A DNA stretch of 64,000 nt from Leptodactylus fallax (Eukaryota; Chordata; Amphibia; Anura; Leptodactylidae): positions 9,792,001 to 9,856,000 of the forward strand of contig CAMRHE010000012.1 in the NCBI GenBank assembly GCA_947044405.1. The letters are read 5' to 3'. Each line of letters opens with the position of its first letter. The first letter of the stretch is position 1. A program made the translations under genes and the position numbers. The notes beneath the pieces are model-generated. The model did not search any database. It was given only the letters and a program-made list of their open reading frames with translations, and was not told the DNA's origin. This document shows positions 11,436 through 24,441 of this stretch, in pieces.

Positions 11436-14199
11436 GTAGGTCACATGACAAATCCACTACTTTATTTTTCGCACTCTCGCTGCTCTTCTGACAGAACAGA
11501 AAAAGTGACAGAATTGTGAATAGAGCCTTAGCGGAGGAAAGAAAGGGAATGAACATATGAAGCCACAGTCCTGTTTCCCCATTAACCCTGCATACAAAGC
11601 AATTGGCACCTGACTAATAACAGAAAACGCTATCTTTATATAAAGATGATATACATAAGAAAGAGGCATATATTGGAATGACTCCCTGCACAGGGTTTGT
11701 GTTGTGCTCCAATAAAAATATAGGGTTTTGCAGAAAGTAACATATAAAGAGCATTGTTTGTGCACTATTGTTTAAAGTTAGTCTAACAGGAACATAGAGA
11801 ACTGTAAATCCTTTGAGTTAGTTCCAGTGTTCCCTGTTGTAATTTACATTTTTGACAGGAGGTCTGGAAAGTTTGCTGGTTGATATCCAAGAGGTTTTCA
11901 TCAGCCATAAAGCAAGAGAATCACAGTTTAAGCAGGATGTTTTTGACATGGTGATCCAGTGTAGATAGAAGAGCAGGAAGCTGGGGCTTGTAATCCTGTC
12001 TCTTTCCACTGAAGCATGGAATGCTAAGCAGCTCTTAGCAGCCTCTGAATGACGATACATTAGAAGCTGGGGCATGGGACATCTTTCACTAAACAAGCAC
12101 AAATCACATTGCTCATTAACTTGGTAGGAATATGTGAAGCGCGACAGCCTGGACTTTGAAAATAAACTCAGTGCCCCAGCATATTTCCTGTCCAAGGGTC
12201 CATGTAAGAGCTGTTTCCTTCATACGGAGAGGGTCATCCAGCCTTATGTAAATAGAGCTTAATCAAAGTATACTAAAAATGTAGGCGACTTGTAATTGAG
12301 TTTGTGCTTTAATTCTCTGCCGTATTCATGTTCTTTATTGCGAATTGCTTACATCCAAAACCCTTATAGACTGAATATTTTGTGCACCTAATATTTTATT
12401 GTAATAGGGATCTCAGCATAGTTTCTTTGATAGAAAGTTCATTTTCCCATATGCAAAGATTTATTAATAAGAAACCATTGGGAAAAAATTGTTAAGTAAA
12501 CATTTAAGATATGGGGGCAGCGCCCAAGGCAGATGGGTGGGGGTGCATTTCTCTGCAATATATTTTTATACTACTTAGCAGGCCAGCTTCCCTATGTGAG
12601 GTCATCGCTCTTGCCTGGGCCACTGCTAGTACCAGAGGCGCATATGGCTCACCACCTGGGATTGGTTCACTTATGGCTGGTTCTTGCGAGCCCTAAATTA
12701 TTTAGAGGGTGACTGTTACCCATACACACTCCGGCAGGACAAATATCACAATAAACCAAATGAGTTTTGGCTTACGCTGATAGCCCAGCCAAGACACCGC
12801 TCTGGCATAATCCTGGTCTGTGGAAAAGTAAAAAAAAAAAAAAGGTTTGTACAGTTCACCCTTGTTTCATTGCTGTGACTAAACCACAACCACGATACTG
12901 GTGACCGGACAGACCCTTGGAACTACAGGGGACTGGCATCCAAAACATGTGTGTACATTCAACAATGAGTTCCAGCTCCAAAAATTTCTTCTACATAAAA
13001 TATAACTTTTAATGTTAATTCTTAAAATAACAGTGTCAGCACACAGCGAAAATCCAATGCTTACACGTTTCTGGGTTTAGCTCTTACCCCTTACTCATAG
13101 CTATATACAGGACATGGAGCCATCTGCTTCTGCCTCTGTGCAGTATATAGTACGGGTGTCATAAGCGACCCCAAACAGCTGATCTGTTAGATCAGATATT
13201 TATTGCCTAACCTAAGGATAGGACATAAATAATAATTCATGGATGACTGTCCATGAAGGTGATATAGACAGTATATAAAAAGGTACCATGGGAGTGTGAC
13301 CCCAACCAAGGGTGCCATATGCATGATTATCAAGTTCATCAGGTACACTTTGCCCGTTTCTTGTTTGCAGTTCAACAGTACTGTACACAAGCCAATGCTA
13401 ACTGTCCCCAGGGTACCCTCGCATCTGGTCTAATACAAATAATAGAAATGTAATAAACATTGCAAAATACTTATACTATGCAGAAATCATTCTCAAGTCA
13501 GATACTCTGTTAATGTTGATGATGTGGACTACAAGTACATTAAGAGCATACTGAGAACATGGAGAGGAAGCAAATCACTTCATTAATATCCTATACTTAC
13601 AAGAGGACTCCATACTACGCAATAAAAAAAATATAGCAGGGGAACATCATATTTTTTGGGAGGTCTGATGTCAAATATTTAAAGGTGACAAAATTATTTT
13701 TTCATAATTGGGGAAATTTATTACTGTAATTTTATGCAATTTTCTGACATCTATTAAAGCACAGTACCATTCACACTGCATAAAATATTTATATTTGCAC
13801 TACCTTTAAGGCTTCCATTTATAACTAAAGCTGCAGCGCTCTGCAGATCAGTGACATGAAGGATACCACTGGCATTTAACAGATCCCACTGATTTATAAG
13901 TCATATACACCACACTACTATTAGGGTAGAACTCACGGTATTGCCATCAAGGGTCTGATCCTGGGGTGTCAACCATAAATTTAAATCATGATGTATCCAT
14001 TGCACAACCTAGATTCTTCTCAGTTAACAGAAATGTCAACTCATCGACTTTCCTTGGAGTCTCATTGTTTTCAGGCCCCCCTCACTTAATCAGCATTCAC
14101 TTTAACCCAGCTGCAGGCTCATTGGTATTCACTGCACTGTGACATCACCTTGGTGCAGTGAATACGAATAAGGATGTTGCCGGGGTACCCCCAAGTCTA
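11436..14199. other. Intron sequence without a supported gene
   Basis: Frames here are short and match nothing I recognise. 11780-12480 is balanced in composition and unlike other stretches, so it is a candidate conserved non-coding island. The stretch 13070-13270 contains TAACCTAAGGATAGGACATA, a fragment of the family seen at 46840-47160 and 58050-58385. Confidence 0.25.
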
Positions 14200-14500
14200 T
14201 TTAAAGTTTTATTTTATTATTAGGTGTGAGCTGGGTTTTGAACCCAGGATCACACCTAATGATGATGTCTGGAAGGCAGGCAGGCACTCTACTGCTTGAG
14301 CCTCCATTATTCTCTATGGGACGTTTTTCTGTTACTAAACTTCAACATTGTTAACTTACCACTGAAGTGTGGTAAAAGAAAAAAGTCCCATTCACAACAG
14401 TGGCTCAACCAGTAGAGTGACTGCCTTGTATATGTTACCGTTAAGTAAGATTATGGGTTCAATCCAGTATCATACCTAATGAAAAAAATAGCACTTTAAA
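14200..14500. mobile_element. Foldback element with tRNA-like arms
   Basis: The outer ends are inverted (TTTAAAGTTTTATTTTATTA on the left; the complement of ATGAAAAAAATAGCACTTTAAA, read as TTTAAAGTGCTATTTT, on the right). Each arm, read toward its own end, resembles a tRNA. The left arm on the minus strand has CTCAAGCAGTAGAGTGCCTG followed by GGGTTCAAAACCC. The right arm on the plus strand has CTCAACCAGTAGAGTGACTG followed by GGGTTCAATCC. These resemble the A and B boxes of polymerase III promoters. Neither arm can be folded by eye into a complete functional tRNA, so this is a repeat rather than a tRNA gene. Confidence 0.5.
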
Positions 14501-14534
14501 GGAAATTATAGAGAGCATCGCCCCATTTATTTAA

Positions 14535-15292
14535 AGGGGTTGTCTGAGATAAAATGAAAATTTAACCCTAAACTAAACACCCTCCCCCCACCTAGCTTCT
14601 AACTGTATATTTTCCCAGCTCACTGGGGCGGTCATGTGACCGCCCCAGGCACATTTTCTGATTTTCCGGTGACGTTCCGTTTTCCCGTTTCTGGAAACGG
14701 AACGTCAGCAATACTACCCCCACCACAATCATACTTACCTTCATGTCGTCTTCTTCTGGGCACGAAACGTCACTTCATTTCTGCTGGCGCCTGCACAATA
14801 GAGCCGGAGTGCACTCCAGATCAATTGCGCAAGCACCGGAAGACGTGAAGAGGAGAAGGATCAGGTCTTCTATGCTTGGGCATTAGAGCCAGAGTGCCAG
14901 CACTCCAGCTGTATTGTGCAGAAGTTGAGAGAAGAAGGAGCAGGCAGCACAGAAGAGAGAGATCTCCAGGACAGGAAGACAGGTAAGTATGATGGTGTGG
15001 GGGTTGGGCTGAGTTAGTTAGGTAAGACTAGTAGTCAGCGGGCTAGCTAGGGAAACAGTGAGGGGTGTGAAAAAGGGAGGAGGGAGAGAGAGGGGGATCT
15101 GAGTGAAGAGCAATGCATCATTTTAGCTGTAGGATAAGAGAGCAGGAAGCTACCCATGTAAACAAATGCAGAGAATGCCAGGAGCTCCCAGAGAAACCCA
15201 GAAATCACTCAAAACACTGCTAAAGGTATTTTGGTGAACTTATTAACCCATTAATAGCATTAACAGTCTTTTTTCCCCCCGGACAACCCCCC
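14535..15292. mobile_element. TTAA-flanked MITE (758 bp)
   Basis: The left end AGGGGTTGTCTGAG and the right end CCGGACAACCCCCC form short inverted repeats flanked by TTAA at 14531-14534 and 15293-15296, the target of piggyBac- and Kolobok-type transposases. The interior is non-coding and includes GGAACGTCA/TGACGTTCC inverted units near 14670 and 14700. Confidence 0.55.
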
Positions 15293-15835
15293 TTAAGTAA
15301 TCACTAAATAGAGTCTAAACAGTGCGGAGGCTCAAGCCGCAGCCTCTGAATCAGCTGGAGAATATGCAGCAAGACACTTTTTTTTCCCACCTTCCTGCAC
15401 CAAATAGTTTCAATAGGAGGCAGAATGAGGGAGGAATCTGCTGCCGATTTAGGTGCGAAATCCTCTGCAAAATGAGTGCCAGATTCCACCATGTGAACAG
15501 GGCCTGATACTGTTAATAGTGCTACTCTACAGTGTCCTCCACACAGTATCATATGCTCCACAGTGGCCCCCACACAGCATTATATGCCCTGCAGTGACCC
15601 CAACACAACATTATATGCTCTGCCGTGGCCCCCACAAGTATTATCTCCAGGCCCCTTTCCATTAGCAGTATGTATAGCGGTCAGGGAACCAGGCTTTCCC
15701 TGCCTGGTATCATGGTGGTGCAGGGCCCCGGCCATTACCAGCTGGCCGTGGACCCTGTACCCTTCACCACTGTCGAGTGGGCCCCCTCAGGAGCTTGGGG
15801 TCCCGGCACTTGCCTGGATAATCCGGGTGCTGACG

Positions 15836-15890
15836 CCGGCCCTGGCCAACATATTCCGTAGCACTTTACAAATCAGAGGACGTATGAACA
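15836..15890 (-). repeat. 3' tail fragment of a LINE/SINE family
   Basis: On the minus strand this reads TTTGTAAAGTGCTACGGAATATGTTGG-like text. It is close to CTGTAAAGCGCTGCAGAATA at about 20896, which lies in a better preserved copy of the same 3' tail. Confidence 0.45.
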
Positions 15891-16580
15891 GACAATATGA
15901 GACATAATTCTTAATGACATTTGCTGTATATGTTTGGGGTCATTGTCCTGCTGCAGAATACATTTGGAGCCAGACACCTCCCTGATAGTACTGAATGATG
16001 GATAAGTATTTCCCTGTATTTCTCAGCATTGAGAACACTGTTAATTCTGACCAAATCCCCAACTCCATTTGCTGAAATGTAGCCCCAAACTTGAAAGGAA
16101 CCTCCACCATGCTTCACTGTTGCTGCAGACACTCATTATTGTACCGCTCTCCAGCCCTTAGAAAACAAACCGCCTTCTGTTACAGTCAAATATTTTCAAA
16201 TTTTGACTGATCAGTACAGAGCACCTGTTGCCATTTTTCTGCACCCCAGTTCCTGTTTTCATTCACAGTATTTGTTATTTGGCCTTCTTTCCACATTAAA
16301 AGGCATATCTTTTTGGTCTCAATTCTTTCATGAAGACCACTTTTGGCCAGACTTCTCCAAATACTAAATGGGTGTACCTGTGTCCCTTGGGAAGTAAGCA
16401 TGATGTGTCTTTCACCTGCTACTCTGGCCACTGCATCTTTGGTTCTCAAATTTGACGATTCTTGGTGCATCTTCAAATTTGGCTCAGAAGGGGCAATGTG
16501 TCTCATTATGAGGAGATGTACAGGGACTTATAAGACCATGCATGCCCTGCTAAGAATTATGGCTATAATAGAAAACCGCT
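15890..16580 (-). pseudogene. Tc1 transposase relic, N-terminal and middle part
   Basis: Read on the minus strand, broken frames give RNWGAEKWQQVLCTDQSKFE (around the first catalytic aspartate), then VKHGGGSFQVWGYISANGVGDL, and then a frameshifted text equivalent to DPKHTANVIKNY. The homology ends abruptly near 15890, before the final catalytic acidic residue, where a different repeat tail begins. Several frameshifts and stops show that it is long dead. The piece lies head to head with a plus-strand C-terminal piece of the same family that starts near 16575. Confidence 0.75.
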
Positions 16581-16945
16581 TGAACCATCAGGGAGGTGTC
16601 TAATTGGTTCCAAATGTATTCTGCAGCAGAACAACCACCCAAAAAAATACAGCAAAAGTAATTAAAAACACTTATCTTCAGATTAAAGAAGAACAAGGAG
16701 TCCTGGGAGTGAAGATATGGCCCCCACAGAGCCTTGATCTTAGACAGAGAATGATTTGAGTAAGCCTACATCCACAGCAGATCTGTGTTTCGTTCTTCAA
16801 GATGTTTGGGACAACCTCCCTGCTGAGTTCTTTCAAAAACTGTGTCAGTGTACCTAGAAGAATTGATGCTGTTGTGAAGGTAAAGGGCACTCACACCAAA
16901 TACTTTTGATTTAGATTTCTCTTTTGTTCATTAACTTTGCATTCG
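16575..16945 (+). pseudogene. Tc1 transposase relic, C-terminal part
   Basis: Across several frames the plus strand carries text equivalent to CILQQNNHP, then DLCFVLQDVWDNLPAEF and PRRIDAV, ending at former 3' untranslated text (TTGATTTAGATTTCTCTTTT). This is the back half of the same Tc1 family as 15890-16580 and as the minus-strand fragment at 57422-57660. The first part overlaps the minus-strand piece in content, because both contain CCAAATGTATTCTGCAGCAG, so the pair is not a simple inversion of one copy. Stops and indels are frequent. Confidence 0.75.
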
Positions 16946-17300
16946 GTGTGAAAACACAGCCGGGACCAGAGTATTTATACACAGCTGTAGCTGCTCCCAA
17001 TCCTGACTGTAATTTCAAACAGTCATATCTTAATGGTTGAACTGTAACCTGTCAACTGGTAGAATTGTAACCTTAGTTTAATGTAAAAGATGAAAATTTC
17101 CATACAACACCCTTAACTTCCCTGATTTATACAAATATGCCCGTACACCATTCACAATGAGAGGTAGGGTACAACTCTCAATAGACAAGCAAGGCAAAGA
17201 GTAAAGAAGTGCAAGATTTCACAGAAAGGAGACAAAATTTGTTTATAAAGTATATTATAAAATTTATTAATGACACAAATACTGACAGAAAATCAAAAGT
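16945..17300 (+). repeat. Dispersed repeat, plus-strand copy
   Basis: It is collinear with the minus strand of 40261-40690. Shared landmarks in order are AGCAGCT...CCTGACTG, TCATACAACACC-like, CTCTCAATAGACAAGCAAGG and TTTCACAGAAAGGAG. Its 5' end abuts the Tc1 relic. It is non-coding, although both copies give a similar chance peptide. Confidence 0.6.
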
Positions 17301-19077
17301 TGTTCAAAAGTTTAGTTACGCTTTAAAGGGGACAGGACACTCAGGCAAGCAACATTACTTTCATTGGTTACATAAAGCAACAGCTCAGTTTCCTTGAGGC
17401 CCTATGCTAATGGGCAAATACTGTACAGTCTGGACAATCCATAATGTACATCAATCGAAATTCCAGGCCTGATCCCAGTTAGGAGACTGGGACTCCTTGC
17501 ATCATAGTGGTCTATGATGTGAGGAGTTTCTAGCCACTTTGCAGCTCAATTGTCCCATATTATACAATACAGGACAGTAGAACTGTAACAAGGCAGGAAC
17601 TCCAAGCATAATAGGTCAGTATGATGTAGGGAGTCCTGGTCTCATGACCACTTTTAGTCCAGGAAATATAGACAACATGCTGTCCAGATTTTCCAAACTC
17701 TATTTGTCCATGTACATGGGGCTGTGCCTGGTATGTAGTAAAGAGGCTGCAGAGATCGTCTGAACAAGGTAGCCTCTTCTAATAGTTGATCAGGTGGTCT
17801 GATAATGATGACCTAATTTAGCCCTGGAAAAGCCCTTTAAGCTTCAGGGAGGAGTAGGAGCATTATAATATAGCCTAAACTCTCAAAAAAGCTCTGTATA
17901 AAATGATATGAATAAAGGACTGGGTGTGCCCTAAAGAGAGAGATATATAATGTCTTTAGACATGTATACTATATGCTACTGAGGGGTACGTTTAGAAAAA
18001 AAAAATAACTTCAAGTAAATGAAATCTGCCAGCTAGCGGATAAACTAAGTGGAGTTCAAGTAAAATGATGTGAACTGTAGGGTCAATGGCCTGCCTTGCA
18101 AAGTGTCCACAGCCATGATAAATGATCATGCAGCTGCTCAGTGGATATACAAATTATGTCACCCTCCTATTCCCATACATTTCCCAATGAGAAAAAAATG
18201 ACATGAACGCAAGCAAGCAAAATGCTAAGAATTTGTGACGCATGAACAGTCTGACATCCGTTGTTTAGATATGTCTTTGCCGTGCCAGAAACTCGAGGCA
18301 AGCAATGCTGGATGTGAGTTTATGGAAAACAGAGCTTTTGGGCTTACTGTGATACTATACAAGAATGCCAGCAGATATTTAGAGAAAATTCCTGTAACTG
18401 CTTCTCATGGACAACTGTGTCAGCGCAGTGTACATTTAATGTAACAATGTGTCCTGCCAGACAATTTACATTCTTCCATTCTTCTCCAAATCTTGACATC
18501 TTTTGTTATATCCAACAGCAAAAGGATACATCTTAATACGGTATTCATCTGGGGTTGTGTACACCTGTATATCGTCACATCCTGAATAAGACAAATGGTA
18601 TTCTCCATGGTCAAAAGTTGAAGCTACTATAGTGTGTGGTCTACAAGGCTGCATGTTATAGTAGTACCATTGTCTTTCATGCAAATTGACCTAATCTCCA
18701 CATAACGCTCAATAAGGTGGCAGTATATGAGAAATAAATAAATGCTGCCATGATTGTTATGTAATAATGTGATAATATATGGTCTGGCAGACAAGTGCCA
18801 GTGAGCCCCTGCTGAGGAAGCAGTGACTGAGGCGTATGAGGAGAGGAGTTGTTGTTTGCCATTTATTTCTATCTATCACTAGTGGGAGCTGCAGAGGGGC
18901 AGCCACGTGAGCAGTAAGGATGAAAAGGCAAGCACAGTACAAAAAAGAGTGAAGATACTACTATCTGGAACACAAGTGCCATGTTCTTATTATTATACCA
19001 CTGTAACTGACAGAGAATGTAGCCACATAGTGAGGTACATGCTGGCCACTCAGTCCCACTTTGTACATGGAAACATA
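17300..19077. other. Intron sequence without a supported gene
   Basis: No terminal repeats, homologous frames or close internal copies were recognised. The ends of 17325-17840 (CTTTAAAGGGGACAGGACA and GGAAAAGCCCTTTAAG) might be an eroded TTAA-type element. Confidence 0.25.
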
Positions 19078-20013
<936 letters not shown>

Positions 20014-20789
20014 TAGCTATGTATAACCACAGAACTTGCTAGTAACATGTCGCATACAGTAAAACAGAGGTTTACTTGTTCAGAGCCTGCAATATGTAGG
20101 ATACAGCCCTTCCTTCAACTTATTATTTACCCAGCATTGTGCCCTTATTTAGGCTACCTATAACTTTGGCATGTTCTGGAATGTCATTGGTGAGCAGTGC
20201 TTACATAATTGGGGGCGCAGCTGGTGAAGGGGGCAGCCGCAGCACGAGCCCTGGGTGCTGGTTGCCATAGGAGGGCGACAACAAGACACTTATGCATTTA
20301 GAGTAAGGGCAGTGAACTGAACCTTTGTCCTGGGTAAAGGAAAGCCTAGCTACAGCTCTCTATACTTGACAACTGGACAAATCCTCCTGCACATGCCACC
20401 TAATGTAGACTACAGATACTGCGGTAGACCATACGTTATAGTAACACTATAGCAAGGTATTTTATAACCTCCCTTGTAGAATATATACGGTAATTCTATG
20501 TCAACAACAATGCTACAGGTTGTAAAAGAGGAAACGGGAAACTACAAAAAGGTACAAGGAAAAATTACATTATAAATGACCAAAAATGGTATGGCCCACT
20601 TTGTTATTGTTTGTTATCACTATAAGAAAAAAAGCCGTGAATCTGTCCTGCTCACCAGACCTACATCTTCTGTCTCCTGCACTTGGGTCCTCATACAGGC
20701 TGACATATGTTTACTGATCCTGCTACTCAAGAGTAAAATCAACCAATCTTTATTTTTTGTCAATTAAAAATCTGTGACACAGCAATGAG
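20014..20789. other. Intron sequence, nothing recognised
   Basis: I see no supported gene, terminal repeat or family match in this stretch. Confidence 0.3.
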
Positions 20790-20955
20790 GGGTGAGTAGA
20801 TTCTATGATATAATATGATATAATAAGACTCCAAAGACATACCGATAGGGAATGTAGATTGTGAGCCCTATATGGGACAGTGACTGTCTATGTCTGTAAA
20901 GCGCTGCAGAATATGATGGTGCTATATAAGTAAGCATAAAAAATAAAATAAAGAC
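20790..20955 (+). repeat. 3' tail of a SINE or LINE family
   Basis: It contains AGACATACCGATAGGGAATG, GATTGTGAGCCCTATATGGG and TGTAAAGCGCTGCAGAATAT followed by GCTATATAAGTAAGCATAAA. This is a 3' tail that I recall from many frog retroposons. The corresponding body is missing; a small inverted fragment lies at 15836-15890. Confidence 0.5.
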
Positions 20956-21927
20956 TCTATGTACATTCCCATTGGGAGCCTCTATCAGGTACACAGCCAG
21001 GCATGTACTTCTGACAATGTGGGAGAACCCACAATATTCTGCCGCATTTTACGTAGAAATTCATGCAGTAGAATAAGGCCCGTTATACCGTTCCCGCTCA
21101 GCGCTGTACTATTACGTCCACTCTGCAGACTTTCTGTGAAAAGCACCGTGGGAAATAACGTGATGCGTTTCCACTGTGGTTTTTCCCACAGCGCTCTTTG
21201 GCTGTGGCCTGCGACGTAGGGGCTTAGCCTATGATAGCACCAAATTTTTAAAAGTCATAAGCCTCTTTGAAGCATTTTGAACTGTCACAAAGCTAAATCT
21301 CTGTATAACTGTGTACTAGACTATTGAGTATTCATCTTCTTGGGGATTAAGGAGACTTTCTTATTCACTTTCTAAATATAACAAGCGTGCTATATTGTAC
21401 TGTTGATTGTGACCACAGCACCTAAAAGGTTGTTGACTGTTCGCCTGACAGTTTTCTTACAAATTGGTGTTCCCTAAACCTACTAAAAGGATCCCAAGAC
21501 TATCACTGTATTAGCTCTATTAAAAGCAATAAAAACTACAACTCATTTTGCAAAAAAAAATCCATTACACAGCTCTGTAGACAGAAAGTTATGAGGATCA
21601 GAATATGAGATACAAAAAAATTTTTACATTTTTTTTAAAATTGTAAAGCAAAAAAGATATGGTATTGCTGTATTCTTACCAATGCATAAAACTAGAAATT
21701 AATTTTTACCAAAAAGTGCATTTAGTAAAAACAAAAGCCATAAAATCTACAGCAGAGTGGTGGGTTTATTTAAGATTTCACCTGACTAGGAATTTTTTTC
21801 CCTTTTCATTGTAAACTATGTACAAAATTGAATGATGTCATTAGAAAATACACTTATACTTAAAAAATGAGCCCTCACACAGCTATGTTAAAAAAAAAAA
21901 AAATTATATATATTATATATATATATA
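20956..21927. other. Degraded repeats
   Basis: 21060-21230 resembles the right half of the 57850-58029 element (CAGACTTTCTGTGAAAAGC, GCGACGTAGGGGCTTAGCC). 21540-21890 is A/T-rich with AAGCCATAAAATCTACAGCA and resembles a common frog repeat in degraded form. It ends in an AT repeat where the next Tc1 element is inserted. Confidence 0.35.
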
Positions 21928-22324
21928 CAGTCATATGAAAAAGTTTGGGCACCCCTATTAATCTTAATCATTTTTAGTTCTAAATATTTGGGTGTTTGCA
22001 ACAGCCATTTCAATTTGATATATCTAATAACTGATGGACACAGTAATATTTCAGGATTGAAATGAGGTTTATTGTACTAACAGAAAATGTGCAATATGCA
22101 TTAACCAAAATTTGACTGGTGCAAAAATTTGGGTACCCTTATCATTTTATTGATTTGAATACTCCTAACTGCTTTTTACTGACTTACTGAAGCACAAAAT
22201 TGGTTTTGTAACCTCACTGAGCTTTGAACTTCATAGCCAGGTGTATCCAATCATGAGAAAAGGTATTTAAGGTGGCCAATTGCAAGTTGTTCTCCTATTT
22301 GAATCTCCTCTGAAGAGTGGCATC

Positions 22325-23256
22325 ATGGGCTCCTCAAAACAACCCTCAAATGATCTGAAAACAAAGATTGTTCAACATAGTTGTTCAGGGGAAGGATACA
22401 AAAAGTTGTCTCAGAGATTTAACCTGTCAGTTTCCACTGTGAGGAACATAGTAAGGAAATGGAAGACCACAGGGACAGTTCTTGTTAAGCCCAGAAGTGG
22501 CAGGCCAAGAAAAATATCAGAAAGGCAGAGAAGAAGAATGGTGAGAACAGTCAAGGACAATCCACAGACCACCTCCAAAGAGCTACAGCATCATCTTGCT
22601 GCAGATGGTGTCACTGTGCATCGGTCAACAATACAGCACACTTTGCACAAGGAGAAGCTGTATGGGAGAGTGATGCGAAAGAAGCCGTTTCTGAAAGCAC
22701 GCCACAAACAGAGTCGCCTGAGGTATGCAAAAGCACATTTGGACAAGCCAGCTTCATTTTGGAAGAAGGTCCCGTGGACTGATGAAACAAAGATTGAGTT
22801 GTTTGGTCATACAAAAAGGCGTTATGCATGGCGTCAAAAAAACACAGCATTCCAAGAAAAACACTTGCTACCCACTGTAAAATTTGGTGGAGGTTCCATC
22901 ATGCTTTGGGGCTGTGTGGCCAATGCTGGCACCGGGAATCTTGTTAAAGTTGAGGGTCGCATGGATTCAACTCAGCATCAGCAGATTCTTGAGAATAATG
23001 TACAAGAATCAGTGACGAATTTGAAGTTACGCCGGGGATGGATATTTCAGCAAGACAATGATCCAAATCTACTCAGGCATTCATGCAGAGGAACAATTAC
23101 AATGTTCTGGAATGGCCATCCCAGTCCCCAGACCTGAATATCATTGAACATCTGTGGGATAATTTGAAGCGGGCTGTCCATGCTCGGCGACCATCAAACT
23201 TAACTGAACTGGAATTGTTTTGTAAAGAGGAATGGTCAAAAATACCTTCATCCAGG
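22325..23256 (+). pseudogene. Tc1 transposase, 5' part before the LINE insertion
   Basis: The chosen start is the methionine of MGSSKQPSNDLKTKIVQ; an upstream in-frame methionine lies in leader sequence. A helix-turn-helix follows (LSQRFNLSVSTVRNIVRKWK), then the GRPRK motif and a second helical unit. The catalytic aspartates are in VPWTDETKIELFG (about residue 153) and FQQDNDP (about residue 244). Just after the second, about 13 bp are missing near 23062-23080 and the frame shifts. The new frame reads PSQSPDLNIIEHLW with the final glutamate. The LINE interrupts the gene soon afterwards, within KIPSSR. The product is therefore doubly disabled. Confidence 0.88.
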
Positions 23257-23355
23257 GGGCGGAGCCTGACCGTCGAACGAGATGGCAGCTTGATCTGTAG
23301 CTCTGCCGCTCGAGTACCCACAGACACCCTTTTCAATAGCGAGAACAGCTCAAGA

Positions 23356-24441
23356 ATGGTCAAAATAGGGAGAGATCGTACCGGCGAAGCTTCTGACACG
23401 CCAAGGTCCCAACAATCTCAGGCAGTCATGCAAAAATTCTTGAGAAAGAAAGTGGCCCGCTCGCCAGGCTCGGCGGTTAAGATGGCGCCTGAGGACAGTA
23501 GCGGCACGGAGGAAGCGGGAGGGGATTCAGACGCTGACGGCGCTCGGCTAGGACATAGCCATGATACCATCACAAAGGGATTCCTTCGCAGGGCTCTGGC
23601 TCAGGCCGTTGCCCCAGTCCTGGCGGAGCTAGGAGAACTACGAGCCGACATGAAGTCTATGGGAAGAAGAGTGGAGCAGCTAGAGGGTGCTCAAAAAGAA
23701 GCGCAAAAATGCTCCACGGAAATGGCGCTGCAGTTAGATACGCATACAGATCACCTAAACAAGACTCACCTGCTCCTGGAGGATCTGGAAAACCGAAGCC
23801 GACGACGTAACGCCCGGATTAGGGGACTCTCGGAGGCCTACGCTGCCGACAAGCTCTCCGAGGTGGCCGCCGCCATTTTTGCTCGACTCCTGGGCGGGAG
23901 TGACACAGGCCTCTTCAACATCGAGCGTGTACACAGGGCGCTCAGGCCCAAACCAGGGGCCGCGGATCCTCCAAGGGATGTCATATGCGCTATGCTTTCC
24001 TCAGCCGACACTGCTGCAGTCCTTCGAGCTGCGAGAGACTGCCCGAAGCTAGTATTTGAAGAAACGGAGATCCAGATTTTCCAGGACTTGGCACCCTCCA
24101 CACTCCAGAAACACCGAACCCTCAAACCGCTATTGGCGGCTCTCAAAGCTAAAGGGCTACCCTACGCGTGGCTGTTCCCCTTTGGATTATCCATTCTTAA
24201 AAATGGGAAAAGAATAAATATCCACACCCCGAGAGACCTGGAGGAGGCCTGGCAGATTCTAGATATTCCACCGATAACGATACCCTCCTGGCTGCCACTC
24301 CAGGGAGAAGTGGTGACCCAACAAGCACTACCAGCACCTCGCTCACCCCGCACCCCTAGCAAGCTGGGGTCCCAGACGGGGGTGAAGAACACAACCGCAG
24401 CTAGACGGCGAGATCAGGTCCTGACCGTCAAGGAGAAATGA
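23356..24441 (+). CDS. LINE ORF1 protein (L1 ORF1p-like), intact, 361 residues
   Basis: ORF1p of L1-type LINEs is a trimeric RNA-binding chaperone that coats the element's own RNA in the cytoplasmic ribonucleoprotein. The N-terminal 65 residues are basic, then acidic (EEAGGDSDADG). Residues from about 70 to 150 form a heptad-rich coiled coil ending DLENRSRRRNARIRGL. The following RRM-like segment contains FNIERVHRALRPK, and the C-terminal domain has IQIFQDLAPSTLQKHR. The start is the methionine of MVKIGRDRTGE because it follows the element's short leader; the open frame extends further upstream only into the interrupted Tc1 gene. No stop or frameshift is seen. Codon use is GC-rich compared with the flanks. 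Confidence 0.85.
   Translation: MVKIGRDRTGEASDTPRSQQSQAVMQKFLRKKVARSPGSAVKMAPEDSSGTEEAGGDSDADGARLGHSHDTITKGFLRRALAQAVAPVLAELGELRADMKSMGRRVEQLEGAQKEAQKCSTEMALQLDTHTDHLNKTHLLLEDLENRSRRRNARIRGLSEAYAADKLSEVAAAIFARLLGGSDTGLFNIERVHRALRPKPGAADPPRDVICAMLSSADTAAVLRAARDCPKLVFEETEIQIFQDLAPSTLQKHRTLKPLLAALKAKGLPYAWLFPFGLSILKNGKRINIHTPRDLEEAWQILDIPPITIPSWLPLQGEVVTQQALPAPRSPRTPSKLGSQTGVKNTTAARRRDQVLTVKEK

Noticed and set aside
14221..14470. Possible tRNA genes on both strands
   Set aside because: Only A- and B-box-like motifs are present; I could not draw a full cloverleaf with a plausible acceptor stem, and the two arms form one foldback repeat.
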